59,811 nucleotides of DNA from an uncultured Bacteroides sp. GTDB taxonomy: Bacteria > Bacteroidota > Bacteroidia > Bacteroidales > Bacteroidaceae. Position numbers and translations under genes: made by a program. This document shows, piece by piece, positions 47,087-56,000 of this stretch; the first letter of the stretch is position 1; every line of letters starts with the position of its first letter. The stretch is taken from contig CASEYC010000087.1 in the NCBI GenBank assembly GCA_949292025.1, positions 1 through 59,811 on the forward strand, given 5' to 3'. The notes under the pieces were generated by a model. It was not told the DNA's origin. It searched no databases and saw nothing but the letters and a program-made list of their open reading frames with translations.

Positions 47087-47443
47087 ATGAAAAAGATTGA
47101 AGCAATTATCCGCAAATCAAGATTTGAGGATGTCAAGAAAGCTTTGCTTGAGGCAAACATCGAATGGTTCTCATACTACGACGTGCGCGGCAATGGCAAA
47201 GCGCGCCAAGGACGCATTTACCGAGGCATCGTGTATGACACCAGTTCGATAGAGCGCACGCTCGTGTCGCTCGTAGTGCGCGACAAGAATGTGGAGAAGT
47301 CGGTGCAAGCCATCCTGAAAGCCGCCCAGACGGGCGAAATTGGCGATGGACGCATATTTATCATGCCCGTCGAGGATGCCATTCGCATACGCACCGGTGA
47401 ACGCGGCGACATCGCATTGTATAACGCCGAACAGGAAAAATGA
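47087..47443 (+). CDS. glnK: P-II family nitrogen regulator
   Basis: Trimeric cytoplasmic sensor of 2-oxoglutarate and ATP/ADP that blocks the ammonium channel when nitrogen is plentiful. The 118-aa protein has the MKKIEAIIRKSRFEDVKKAL start, a T-loop region RIYRGIVYDTSSIERTL with a Tyr at the usual modification position, and the C-terminal EDAIRIRTGERGDIAL. It directly precedes amtB, the standard GlnK-AmtB pairing. Whether this Tyr is uridylylated in the species is unknown. Confidence 0.95.
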   Translation: MKKIEAIIRKSRFEDVKKALLEANIEWFSYYDVRGNGKARQGRIYRGIVYDTSSIERTLVSLVVRDKNVEKSVQAILKAAQTGEIGDGRIFIMPVEDAIRIRTGERGDIALYNAEQEK

Positions 47444-47499
47444 ATGTATAGACTAAAGTAAAAGGATAAAAAGGTAAAAATCAGTTGGAGGATAATGTT

Positions 47500-48861
47500 A
47501 TGAGAAAACAAAGAGATGCATATTCGACAGGCAAGAGGTTGGCCATGACGGTTGCCATGGCAGGGTTGTTTTCAGCAAGCGCATGGGCGGACGGCACGGC
47601 AGAAGCTGCCACCCCTGTGCTCGACACCGGAAACACAGCGTGGATGATAACATCCACAGCACTGGTGCTTCTCATGTCAATCCCTGGCATTGCACTGTTT
47701 TACGGTGGTCTGTTAAGGCAGAAAAACGTGCTCAGCATCATCATGCAGACCATGCTCATTGTCGGAGTGGTAAGCATATTATGGGTAGCCATAGGTTATT
47801 CGTGGGCTTTCGGCACAGGCTTCAAGGAGTCTGGCAATCCCTTGTTCGCCGTCATGGGTGGCTTCGACAAGGCTTTTCTGAACGGCATAACGCCGTCCAC
47901 GCTCACTTCAACAGGCATTCCCGAACTGGTGTTTGTCATGTTCCAGTGCATGTTCGCCTTGATAACGCCGGCACTGATACTGGGCGCTTTTGCCGAAAGA
48001 ATAAAATTCAAAGGTTATATGGTATTCATCATCCTTTGGACCGTGTTGGCCTATTTCCCCATGGCCCATTGGGTATGGGGCGGCGGTTTCCTGCAAGAAA
48101 TGGGCGCCATAGACTTTGCCGGCGGAACCGTGGTACATATCAACGCCGGTATTTCCGCACTCGTGATGGCGCTGATGATTGGCAAGCGGGAAGACTATAA
48201 GGCAGGCCATCCTATCACACCGCACAACATCACTTTCGTATTTCTCGGCACTTCGTTTCTTTGGCTGGGATGGTTCGGCTTCAACGCAGGTAGCGGACTG
48301 GCCGCCGACGGCATAGCCGCAAACGCTTTGATGGTAACTCACGTGGCTACAGCGACTGCTGCCGTAGTATGGATGGGCATAGACTGGCTCTTCAACAAGA
48401 AACCCACCACAGTGGGAGCATGTACCGGTGCCGTGGCCGGACTTGTAGCCATAACGCCGGCTGCCGGGTCGACAGGACTGCTCGGGGCGTTTTGCATCGG
48501 CTTGATAACGCCCATCGTGTGCTTCTTCATGGTTGCCGTGGCGAAGCCGAGGTTCAAGTATGACGATGCCCTCGATGCTTTCGGCGTGCATGGAATTGGC
48601 GGCATAGTCGGCTCGATACTCACCGGCGTATTTGCAACCCGCTGCATCACAGGCGATGGCGGAGTCGAAGGCGCACTCTATGGCGACTGGCATCAACTGG
48701 GCGTGCAAGTCGTTGCAACGCTTGTTTCAATAGTGTTCAGCGCGGTGGTCACGTTCATCCTCTACAAAATTGTAGATTCGCTTATCGGCATACGGGTGGA
48801 CAAACGCGTCGAAGAAGAAGGGCTCGACATCTATGAACACGGCGAAAGCGCATACAACTAA
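47500..48861 (+). CDS. amtB: Ammonium transporter
   Basis: Inner-membrane trimeric channel for ammonium, 453 aa, with a cleavable signal peptide (RLAMTVAMAGLFSASAWA) and 11 helices. Conserved: Asp in IDFAGGTVVHINAG, and the pore His residues in VVHINAG and AFGVHGIGG. GGAGG at 47487-47491 sits just before ATG at 47500; an earlier TTG overlapping that site is not a start. It lies 56 bases after glnK and before asnB. Confidence 0.97.
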   Translation: MRKQRDAYSTGKRLAMTVAMAGLFSASAWADGTAEAATPVLDTGNTAWMITSTALVLLMSIPGIALFYGGLLRQKNVLSIIMQTMLIVGVVSILWVAIGYSWAFGTGFKESGNPLFAVMGGFDKAFLNGITPSTLTSTGIPELVFVMFQCMFALITPALILGAFAERIKFKGYMVFIILWTVLAYFPMAHWVWGGGFLQEMGAIDFAGGTVVHINAGISALVMALMIGKREDYKAGHPITPHNITFVFLGTSFLWLGWFGFNAGSGLAADGIAANALMVTHVATATAAVVWMGIDWLFNKKPTTVGACTGAVAGLVAITPAAGSTGLLGAFCIGLITPIVCFFMVAVAKPRFKYDDALDAFGVHGIGGIVGSILTGVFATRCITGDGGVEGALYGDWHQLGVQVVATLVSIVFSAVVTFILYKIVDSLIGIRVDKRVEEEGLDIYEHGESAYN

Positions 48862-48892
48862 TATTCATACCCGATATTTACATTCTATTATC

Positions 48893-50566
48893 ATGTGTGG
48901 CATAGTTTCAATTTTCAACATCCAACAACAAACGCCCGCCTTGAGGCAGAAGGCGTTGCAAATGAGTGGCAAAATACGCCATCGAGGCCCCGACTGGAGT
49001 GGCATCTATTGCGGTGGCACGGCCATATTGGCGCACGAGCGTTTGGCCATTGTCGACCCGGAGTCAGGCCGTCAGCCGCTTTTCAGCCCTGACAAAAAGC
49101 AGGTGCTGGCCGTCAATGGAGAGATTTACAACCATCAGGACATACGCCGGAGATATGCCGGAAAGTATCTGTTTGTGACTGGAAGCGATTGCGAGGTTAT
49201 CCTTGCCCTCTATCGGGAGAAGGGAGACAATTTCTTGAATGAGTTGGACGGGATATTTGCCTTTGCGCTTTACGATGTGGAGCGTGATGAATACCTCATC
49301 GCCCGCGACCCCATCGGGGTGATTCCTCTTTATTATGGGCACGACAGAGACGGACTGCTCTACGTGGCGAGCGAACTGAAGGCTTTGGAAGGCCAATGTG
49401 AACATTATGAGCCGTTTCCCCCGGGACACCTCCTTACCAGCCGGGATACAAAACCCCGGAGATATTATCAGCGCGACTGGTTCTCATACGGCAATGTGAA
49501 GGACAACCCAGCCAACGGAGAGGAATTGCGTATGGCCTTGGAGACAGCTGTAAAACGCCAGATGATGAGCGATGTGCCCTACGGCGTATTGCTGAGTGGG
49601 GGATTGGATTCTTCCATCATCAGCGCCGTGACACAAAAGTATGCACAAAACCGCATTGAGAGCGGAGGCAGGGAAACAGCCTGGTGGCCCCGGTTGCACT
49701 CGTTTGCCGTAGGCTTGCACGGAGCGCCCGACTTGGAGAAAGCCCGCTTGGTAGCCCGACACATCGGTACCGTACACCACGAGATAAACTATACGATACA
49801 AGAAGGACTTGACGCGCTGAGCGATGTGGTCTACTTCACCGAAACCTACGATGTCACCACCATCCGTGCATCCACGCCAATGTACCTTCTGGCGCGTGTC
49901 ATCAAGAGCATGGGGATAAAAATGGTACTTTCCGGAGAGGGAGCCGACGAAATATTTGGAGGTTACCTGTACTTCCACAAAGCGCCCGATGCCCGCGCCT
50001 TCCACGAAGAGACCGTGCGCAAGCTCTCCAAACTGCATCTTTATGATTGTCTACGTGCCAACAAGAGCCTGGCGGCATGGGGAGTGGAAGGCCGCGTCCC
50101 CTTCCTCGACACGGAGTTCCTGGATGTGGCAATGCGCCTGAACCCATCAGCCAAGATGTGCCCCGGCACCACGATGGAAAAGCGAATCCTCCGCGAAGCT
50201 TTTGCCCCCTTATTGCCAAGCGAAGTGGCATGGAGACAAAAAGAGCAATTCTCCGACGGAGTGGGTTATTCGTGGATAGACACCTTGAAGCGCATCACTG
50301 CCGAGAGCGTGAGCGATGAAGAACTGGCACACGCTGCCGAACGTTTCCCCATCAACCCGCCGCGCAACAAGGAAGAATATTTTTATCGCACGCTCTTTGC
50401 CGCCCACTTCCCCAGCGACAGCGCGGCAGCCACGGTACCCAGTGTGCCGAGCGTGGCATGCAGCACGGCCGAGGCATTGGCGTGGGACAAGGCTTTCGCA
50501 GGAATGAACGACCCCAGCGGGCGTGCCGTCAGCGGGGTGCATCAACAAGCCTATTCCAGTATTTGA
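48893..50566 (+). CDS. asnB: Asparagine synthase B (glutamine-hydrolysing)
   Basis: Makes asparagine from aspartate, glutamine and ATP. The 557-aa protein begins MCGIVSIFN so that Cys2 becomes the N-terminal nucleophile; this fixes the start at 48893 rather than the upstream in-frame ATG at 48833 that overlaps amtB. The synthetase domain holds the P-loop LLSGGLDSSIISA and the LSGEGADEIFGGY motif. It is the last gene of the rightward nitrogen run and is followed by a strong terminator. Confidence 0.96.
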   Translation: MCGIVSIFNIQQQTPALRQKALQMSGKIRHRGPDWSGIYCGGTAILAHERLAIVDPESGRQPLFSPDKKQVLAVNGEIYNHQDIRRRYAGKYLFVTGSDCEVILALYREKGDNFLNELDGIFAFALYDVERDEYLIARDPIGVIPLYYGHDRDGLLYVASELKALEGQCEHYEPFPPGHLLTSRDTKPRRYYQRDWFSYGNVKDNPANGEELRMALETAVKRQMMSDVPYGVLLSGGLDSSIISAVTQKYAQNRIESGGRETAWWPRLHSFAVGLHGAPDLEKARLVARHIGTVHHEINYTIQEGLDALSDVVYFTETYDVTTIRASTPMYLLARVIKSMGIKMVLSGEGADEIFGGYLYFHKAPDARAFHEETVRKLSKLHLYDCLRANKSLAAWGVEGRVPFLDTEFLDVAMRLNPSAKMCPGTTMEKRILREAFAPLLPSEVAWRQKEQFSDGVGYSWIDTLKRITAESVSDEELAHAAERFPINPPRNKEEYFYRTLFAAHFPSDSAAATVPSVPSVACSTAEALAWDKAFAGMNDPSGRAVSGVHQQAYSSI

Positions 50567-50577
50567 CAACTATGTAG

Positions 50578-50618
50578 AAAAAGGTGCCACTGATCGTCAG
50601 AAAAGCGGCACCTTTTTT
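50578..50618 (+). terminator. asnB terminator
   Basis: AAAAAGGTGCC (50578-50588) pairs with GGCACCTTTTT (50607-50617). T-run and GC-rich stem are classic; A-run on the other side makes it bidirectional towards the convergent nitroreductase gene. Confidence 0.85.
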
Positions 50619-50686
50619 ATCCTTTCGTCGCCCACTGCCCGCACCTCATGTCATGGCTACGGGCATGTCAGGCAGAAACAAGGACG

Positions 50687-51361
50687 TTAATCAATGAAGC
50701 GCACCTTCTCCGCATTGCGGGGCTTGGCGGCAGGCGTCTCGTCCGGATAACCGAAGGCGATGCAATAGAGCAGTTCATAACCTTCGCTGAAGCCCAGCTT
50801 CTCCAAGTAGGGAGCCGCCTCCTTGTCCGTCAGCATGAAGCGCACAGGACCGCCCAGACAGCACGATCCGATGCCCATGGACCAGGCAGAGAGCACCATG
50901 TTGCCTCCCAAGAGGCCGCAATCGATCTGGGACATGTCATACTTCGTGTCGCGGGCAATAAACACCACGGTAGGCGCGTTGCGGAACATGTTCTTGAACG
51001 AGGGGTCTTCCGCAGCCTTGGGATTGGCCTTTTTGTAAACCTCAGTGATGCCGTTGATGTACTCGGGATTGTCCACCACACGGATTTCCCACGACTGTTT
51101 GTTCTGCCCGTTGGGCGCGTTGATGCCGCAGTTCAGGATGACTTGCATCGTGTCGCGGTTCACAGCCTGAGGTTTGTACTGGCGGATGCTGCGACGCGTC
51201 ATGATGTTCTCGATGACCACTTCCGACTTGCTCAGGGCTTTCACCTCAGCCCCCTCTTCTTTTTGTGCCGAGGGAGCACAACTGCTGATGGCGGCGCAGA
51301 GGCACAGGCCGCCAAGAATGGATTTCATTGCTTTCATTGTTGGATTCATTATGGTTTTCAT
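50687..51361 (-). CDS. Nitroreductase-family lipoprotein
   Basis: An FMN-dependent nitroreductase fold of 224 aa with lipobox ISSC (Cys28), so anchored in the envelope, which is unusual for this mostly cytoplasmic family but seen in Bacteroidota. Motifs: IMTRRSIRQYKPQAV (FMN contact), NAPNGQNKQSWEIRVV, and a C-terminal IAFGYPDETP. Its ATG overlaps the upstream stop codon (ATGA at 51361-51358), so translation is coupled to the small lipoprotein. The substrate is unknown. Confidence 0.85.
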   Translation of the reverse strand: MKTIMNPTMKAMKSILGGLCLCAAISSCAPSAQKEEGAEVKALSKSEVVIENIMTRRSIRQYKPQAVNRDTMQVILNCGINAPNGQNKQSWEIRVVDNPEYINGITEVYKKANPKAAEDPSFKNMFRNAPTVVFIARDTKYDMSQIDCGLLGGNMVLSAWSMGIGSCCLGGPVRFMLTDKEAAPYLEKLGFSEGYELLYCIAFGYPDETPAAKPRNAEKVRFID

Positions 51362-51726
51362 TCACTTTCTTCTTCCTCATCAGTATCATTCGTCAAGCCT
51401 TGCATAAAGCCGTCCAAAACGGCGCCGGCCTTCTCCATGGCCTTGCCTGCCTGTTCCTTGAAAGCCTTGGCGGCAAACTCGCCTTGCAGTTTGGCCACCT
51501 CCTGGAGTTCCTCGGGCGTCATGTCCTCATAGTCTTCCAGTTTCTCCAGCAGCTTGCTGAACTCGTCATTCACTTCTTCCCATTGCTTCTCCGTGTAGCT
51601 GCTGCCTTCCTCCTGCACTTTCTCGACAAACTCCTTCAGTTCGTCCACGCGACTCTTCTGCTCGCACGAGCCCAAGCACAAGAGGCTTGCCCCGCCCAAC
51701 AGGGCTGCCATAAACAATTTCTTCAT
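51358..51726 (-). CDS. Small helical lipoprotein of unknown function
   Basis: A 122-aa lipoprotein: signal peptide and lipobox LGSC (Cys21), followed by one long charged helical region rich in Glu and Lys (about 25-100), likely a coiled coil, and a short acidic tail DTDEEEESE. MKKLFMAALLGGAS at 51726 is preferred over an upstream in-frame ATG at 51813. Shared transcript and ATGA coupling with the nitroreductase suggest a joint envelope role, not defined. Confidence 0.75.
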   Translation of the reverse strand: MKKLFMAALLGGASLLCLGSCEQKSRVDELKEFVEKVQEEGSSYTEKQWEEVNDEFSKLLEKLEDYEDMTPEELQEVAKLQGEFAAKAFKEQAGKAMEKAGAVLDGFMQGLTNDTDEEEESE

Positions 51727-51842
51727 TTCCGTTTCTGCTTTATATTGGTTTATGTGCGCAAATATAAGCAATGTGCCCATTACTAACAACCTTATTACTA
51801 ACAAAGTTAGCACAAGCCGAAAAAACTTTGCACAAACTTTGT

Positions 51843-51850
51843 TACCTTTG
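51843..51850 (+). promoter_or_regulatory. -7 element of the esterase promoter
   Basis: TACCTTTG fits TAnnTTTG and lies 16 bases before the ATG at 51867, giving a short leader. Confidence 0.6.
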
Positions 51851-51866
51851 CAAAAAATATACGCTT

Positions 51867-52979
51867 ATGAAAAGACACAGATTCTTGAATCAAGCTCTTG
51901 GCAGCTTGTTGCTGGCGATGTTTGCCAGCCCTGCGGCATTGTCCGCCCAACAAAATAAAGGTGCTTCCACCTTCATCCCTGCCGACGACGCACGCATCGC
52001 CTACATGGGACGCATCAGCCACCGTATCCCCGATGCCGTCACGTTCACCTATCCAGGCGTCAGCATCTTTGCCAACTTCGAGGGGACCTCGCTCCGGATG
52101 CAGGCCAAGCCGGGCAGCGGGGACTTCATGGTGGAGATTGACGACCAGCTTCCCTACCGCATCAGCTTCACCGAAACAGATTCCATCCTGACGCTCGCCG
52201 AGAGTCTGCCCCAGGGTGTGCACCGCGCACGGGTGATGTACATTCTGGAGGGCTATGAACTGAAACCGGTATTCAAGGGCTTCTACGTGGACGAGGGATG
52301 CACCTTGGCCCAAGCCCCGGTGTTGCCCGAACGGCGCATCGAGTTTATCGGCAACTCCATCACCTGCGGCTATGGTGTGGAATCGGACGACAAGAACGAC
52401 CCGTTCACCTACGAGACAGAGAACCATTTCTATACCTACGCTGCACGCACGGCACGCGCTCTGAACGCCCAGCATCTGGTAGTCGCCCGCTCCGGCATCG
52501 GTGTGTACCGCAACTACGGCTCACCGGCCACGGGCAGCAAGGACTGCATGCCGGCTATGTACGAGCAAGTGATGTTCACTGACCCGAGCGAACTGTGGAA
52601 CCACAGCCAGTACACGCCCGACGTGGTGTGCCTCAACCTGGGCACGAACGACACGAGCGAGAACCGCTATGACTTCGACCTGATGCAACAAGCCTACCGC
52701 GACTTCATCGCCCACCTGCGCGATACCTATCCGCACGCCAAAATCGTGCTGCTGACCGGCCCCATGATGAGCGGCAAGGCGTTGGAAGACGTCAAACGTG
52801 CCTTGGACACGGTAGCCACAGAACGCAAGCAGGCTGGCGACACGGAAGTCTATCGCTTCGACCTCTCCCCGCAAACGGGCGAACTGGGCTACGGTGCCAA
52901 CTGGCATCCTTCCATGCGCCAGCAGCAGAAGACGGCGAATGAATTGACCGCCTACCTGAAAGGACTGATGAAGTGGTAA
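51867..52979 (+). CDS. Secreted SGNH hydrolase, CE2-like carbohydrate esterase
   Basis: A 370-aa secreted protein with signal peptide (about 1-28), an N-terminal jelly-roll domain (about 40-145: FANFEGTSLRMQAKPGSGDF) and an SGNH hydrolase domain. Catalytic elements: GNS with Ser164, block III GTND at 259-262, and His347 in NWHPSM. This two-domain order fits carbohydrate esterase family 2, which removes acetyl groups from xylan or other glycans. The start at 51867 fits the promoter; the longer ORF is rejected. It is convergent with the GH31 gene. Confidence 0.85.
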   Translation: MKRHRFLNQALGSLLLAMFASPAALSAQQNKGASTFIPADDARIAYMGRISHRIPDAVTFTYPGVSIFANFEGTSLRMQAKPGSGDFMVEIDDQLPYRISFTETDSILTLAESLPQGVHRARVMYILEGYELKPVFKGFYVDEGCTLAQAPVLPERRIEFIGNSITCGYGVESDDKNDPFTYETENHFYTYAARTARALNAQHLVVARSGIGVYRNYGSPATGSKDCMPAMYEQVMFTDPSELWNHSQYTPDVVCLNLGTNDTSENRYDFDLMQQAYRDFIAHLRDTYPHAKIVLLTGPMMSGKALEDVKRALDTVATERKQAGDTEVYRFDLSPQTGELGYGANWHPSMRQQQKTANELTAYLKGLMKW

Positions 52980-53004
52980 GGTCCTGGTCAAGAGGAATAA
53001 AAAA

Positions 53005-53042
53005 GAAGAGGGTGTGCCGCAATAAGCGATGCACCCTCTTCC
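53005..53042. terminator. Bidirectional terminator between esterase and GH31 genes
   Basis: GAAGAGGGTG and CACCCTCTTC are perfect inverted arms around a short AT-containing loop, flanked by A-rich and T-rich runs. It can end both convergent transcripts. Confidence 0.8.
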
Positions 53043-53064
53043 GGTTATTTCAGTGGATTCCCAG

Positions 53065-56000
53065 TCAGAACCCGATGTATTCCATCGTCTTGTTCACCAG
53101 CATGCCGTCCTGGGCCTTGAGGTCGAACTTCACGTCCTTCTTCGCCTTCAGACGGATGGTGAAGAGAACGCTGTCGCCCTGCAAAGTCTTGCGGTCGCCG
53201 ATGTTCACAAAGGTGGGATAGAGTGCCTTCACGCCGTTGGTGTGCAGGCGGTCGTTCGTCAGGTTGCGCATATCGGACACGGCGTCTGCCTCAATGCCCG
53301 CAAACTCGTATGCCGTGGCATCGTAGGGCAGGGCAAAGCTGAGGGCATTAACCCCGTTCAGTCCCTCGCCGCGCACCACGATGTCGATAGTCTCGCCCGC
53401 CTTGTAGCTCTTCTTGGCGGTGCTGAGCGTCACGGTGCCTTGCAGGGTGTCGGGACGCTGGGGCGCGATGCCTCCTCCCAGACGGGTGGCCACGGCCGAG
53501 ATGTCGTAGGCGTCAATCAGACCGTTGCGGTTCAGGTCGCCGTTGCTGATGTAGCCCTCGAAGTCGGCATCACCTTGGCGCAGGCCCGTGTAATTGGTGT
53601 AGGACGTCAGGTCGTTCTCGTCCACCAGGCGGTCATGGTTGATGTCGCCCGGCAGGTAGCTCTCCGTATCGGGCACCTTGAAGATGTACAGCTCACGGCC
53701 CGAACCGAAGTTGCCCACAGCCTCGGTGACGCGCAGACGGACATAGCGCGCGGTGGGCTGTCCGACGAAGGTGAATGTCTTCACGCTGGCATCGCGCTTC
53801 CACTCGAACGTGCCGGCCTCGGTCCAGTTCATCTTGTCCATACTGTAGCTGACGGTGCCTTTCAGCAGGGTGCCGTTGCCCGCATTGTCACGCGGCACAT
53901 ATTGGAACTTGTCCAGCTGGTTGATAGTGTGCAGGTCGGCCACGAGGTCAAAGGGCACGGACGAAGCGTTATATGACGTGTGCCACAGTTCGCCCTCCTC
54001 GAAGTCGAAGAGACGGCGCAACGAGCCTCCCTGGTTGCGGATGCTGGTGGTGCCCGTGATGCCGCGGATGGCAAACTGCAAGGGGTCGGACTTGGTGGTG
54101 GCGGCAAAGGCTGTCCAGTCCGAATATCCGTCCTTGTTGACGGCACGTATCCGGAAGTCATAGCTGGTCTCGGCCAACAGGTCTTCAAACAACAGCTCGG
54201 TGCCGCGAATGGTGCTGTACGTCATGCTGTCAAACAGAATCTCGTAATAGTCTGCATTCTCCACCGGTGCCCATGTCGGCTTCAGGGTATAGGCTGTAGT
54301 ATTCTCGACTGTCACTTCGGCGTGCGGTGCAGTAAGCGTACCCGTATGGGTAAGCAGACTTGTCGGCTCGAAGGAATAGCCCTCTACAACTACCTCCATG
54401 GCTGCGGCGGTGATGTCGGTCTTGGCCAGCTTCACCAGCAGTTGCGGGTTCTTGGTGATGACCACCTTTGCAAAAGGCGTGCCTGGTGTGGCGAAGCGGT
54501 TCAGGTTGGGAGCCTCATCATAGAAGTACACATTCTCGCCCTGTTGGAAAGCCTCCAAGGAAGCGGCTTCCGCCAGCTTCACCTTCTTTCCGCCAATGCG
54601 GGCCGTCACCTTTTTGGGCTGAGCCGTGATATTGACGCGCAGTTCGGTGGCTTTCTCCTTCACCATGCCTTCAAAAGTGCCATCCGTGGGATGGATGGTG
54701 ACGGTCACACGGCCTTTCTCGTCTGCCACGGATTCGATGTAGGTGCGGGCAAAAGCCTCTTCTGTCCGGTAGGCTTCCGTCGTGCCGTCATCGTCATATT
54801 CGTGGAAGGCGCTGTAGCCGTCCGGATACAGCTCGTAGATGCGCAGGGTCTTGTCAATCTCCTGCACGTTGTTATTGGGATTGGCCAGGGGGATGATGGC
54901 GCCGCTCTTCACGAATACGGGCAGCTTCCACAGCGGGGCGTCATAGTTGTTGATAATGCGTCCGCCCTCATAGCGATCCCCGTTGAAGTAGTCTATCCAC
55001 GTGCCTTCGGGCAGGTAGATGCCGTTGCGCACATCGTTGCCCTCGTCATCGGCCTGGGTGGCCTGATAGATGGGAGCCACAAGGAAGTAGGGACCGTAGA
55101 GGTACTGGTATTGCGTGGACTTGCCCCACGTGTAGCGGTTGGGGTATTCCAAGAACATGGCGCGCATCATGGGCATACCGTCCACAGCCTCGCGGGCGAT
55201 GCTGTACGTGTAGGGCAACAGTTCGGACTTCAGCTTCAGGTACCAGCGGTTGATGGACGTGGCCGGTTCGCCCAAGGCGTGGGGATACTTCTCGTTGCTG
55301 CCCCAGCCGTCCATGTTGAGCTGCATGGGCGTGAAGGCCTTCCACTGGAAGTCGCGCGTGTTGACCACAAGGTTCTTGCCGCCGAAGATGCCGTCCATGT
55401 CCGACGTGATGTTGGGATTGCCGGACAACCCGGAACCGATGTAAGTGGGGATGTGGAAGCGGATGTACTCCCAGTTGCCGCCCGTCTGGTCGCCGGACCA
55501 GATGCCCGCATAGCGTTGCGTGCCGGCCCATCCGTCCAGGCTGATGATGAAGGGACGGGCATTGTTGCCATAGTAGGTCATGATTTGTGCCACGTCCGTA
55601 ATGCCATTCAGTCCAAAGGAGTATCCGGCGCCGACCCAGGCCACGTCGGTCTTGAGCACGCGCACGCCGGCGTCGCGCACTTCCTTCACGATGTCACGCT
55701 GGAGCAACGGCTCCACGCCTTCCTTGGGATGCAGGTCGGACTGGGTCCACAAGCCGATTTCCACGCCATTCTGGTGGGCATAGTCTGTCAGGCTCTTCAG
55801 GTTTTGGATATTGCCGTCCAAGGTGCCCGTCTGTCCGTAGGCGGCACCATAACCGTCGTTGGGCAACAGCCAGCCCAAGGGCATGTCGTTCGCCTTGTAG
55901 CGGTCTATGACGGCACGGGCGGAGAACTGGTAGTTCTGCTTCTCGCCGTTCAGCGATTCCTTGATGCCGCCATTGTCTTTTTGGCTTTCCTTGTAGCGCT

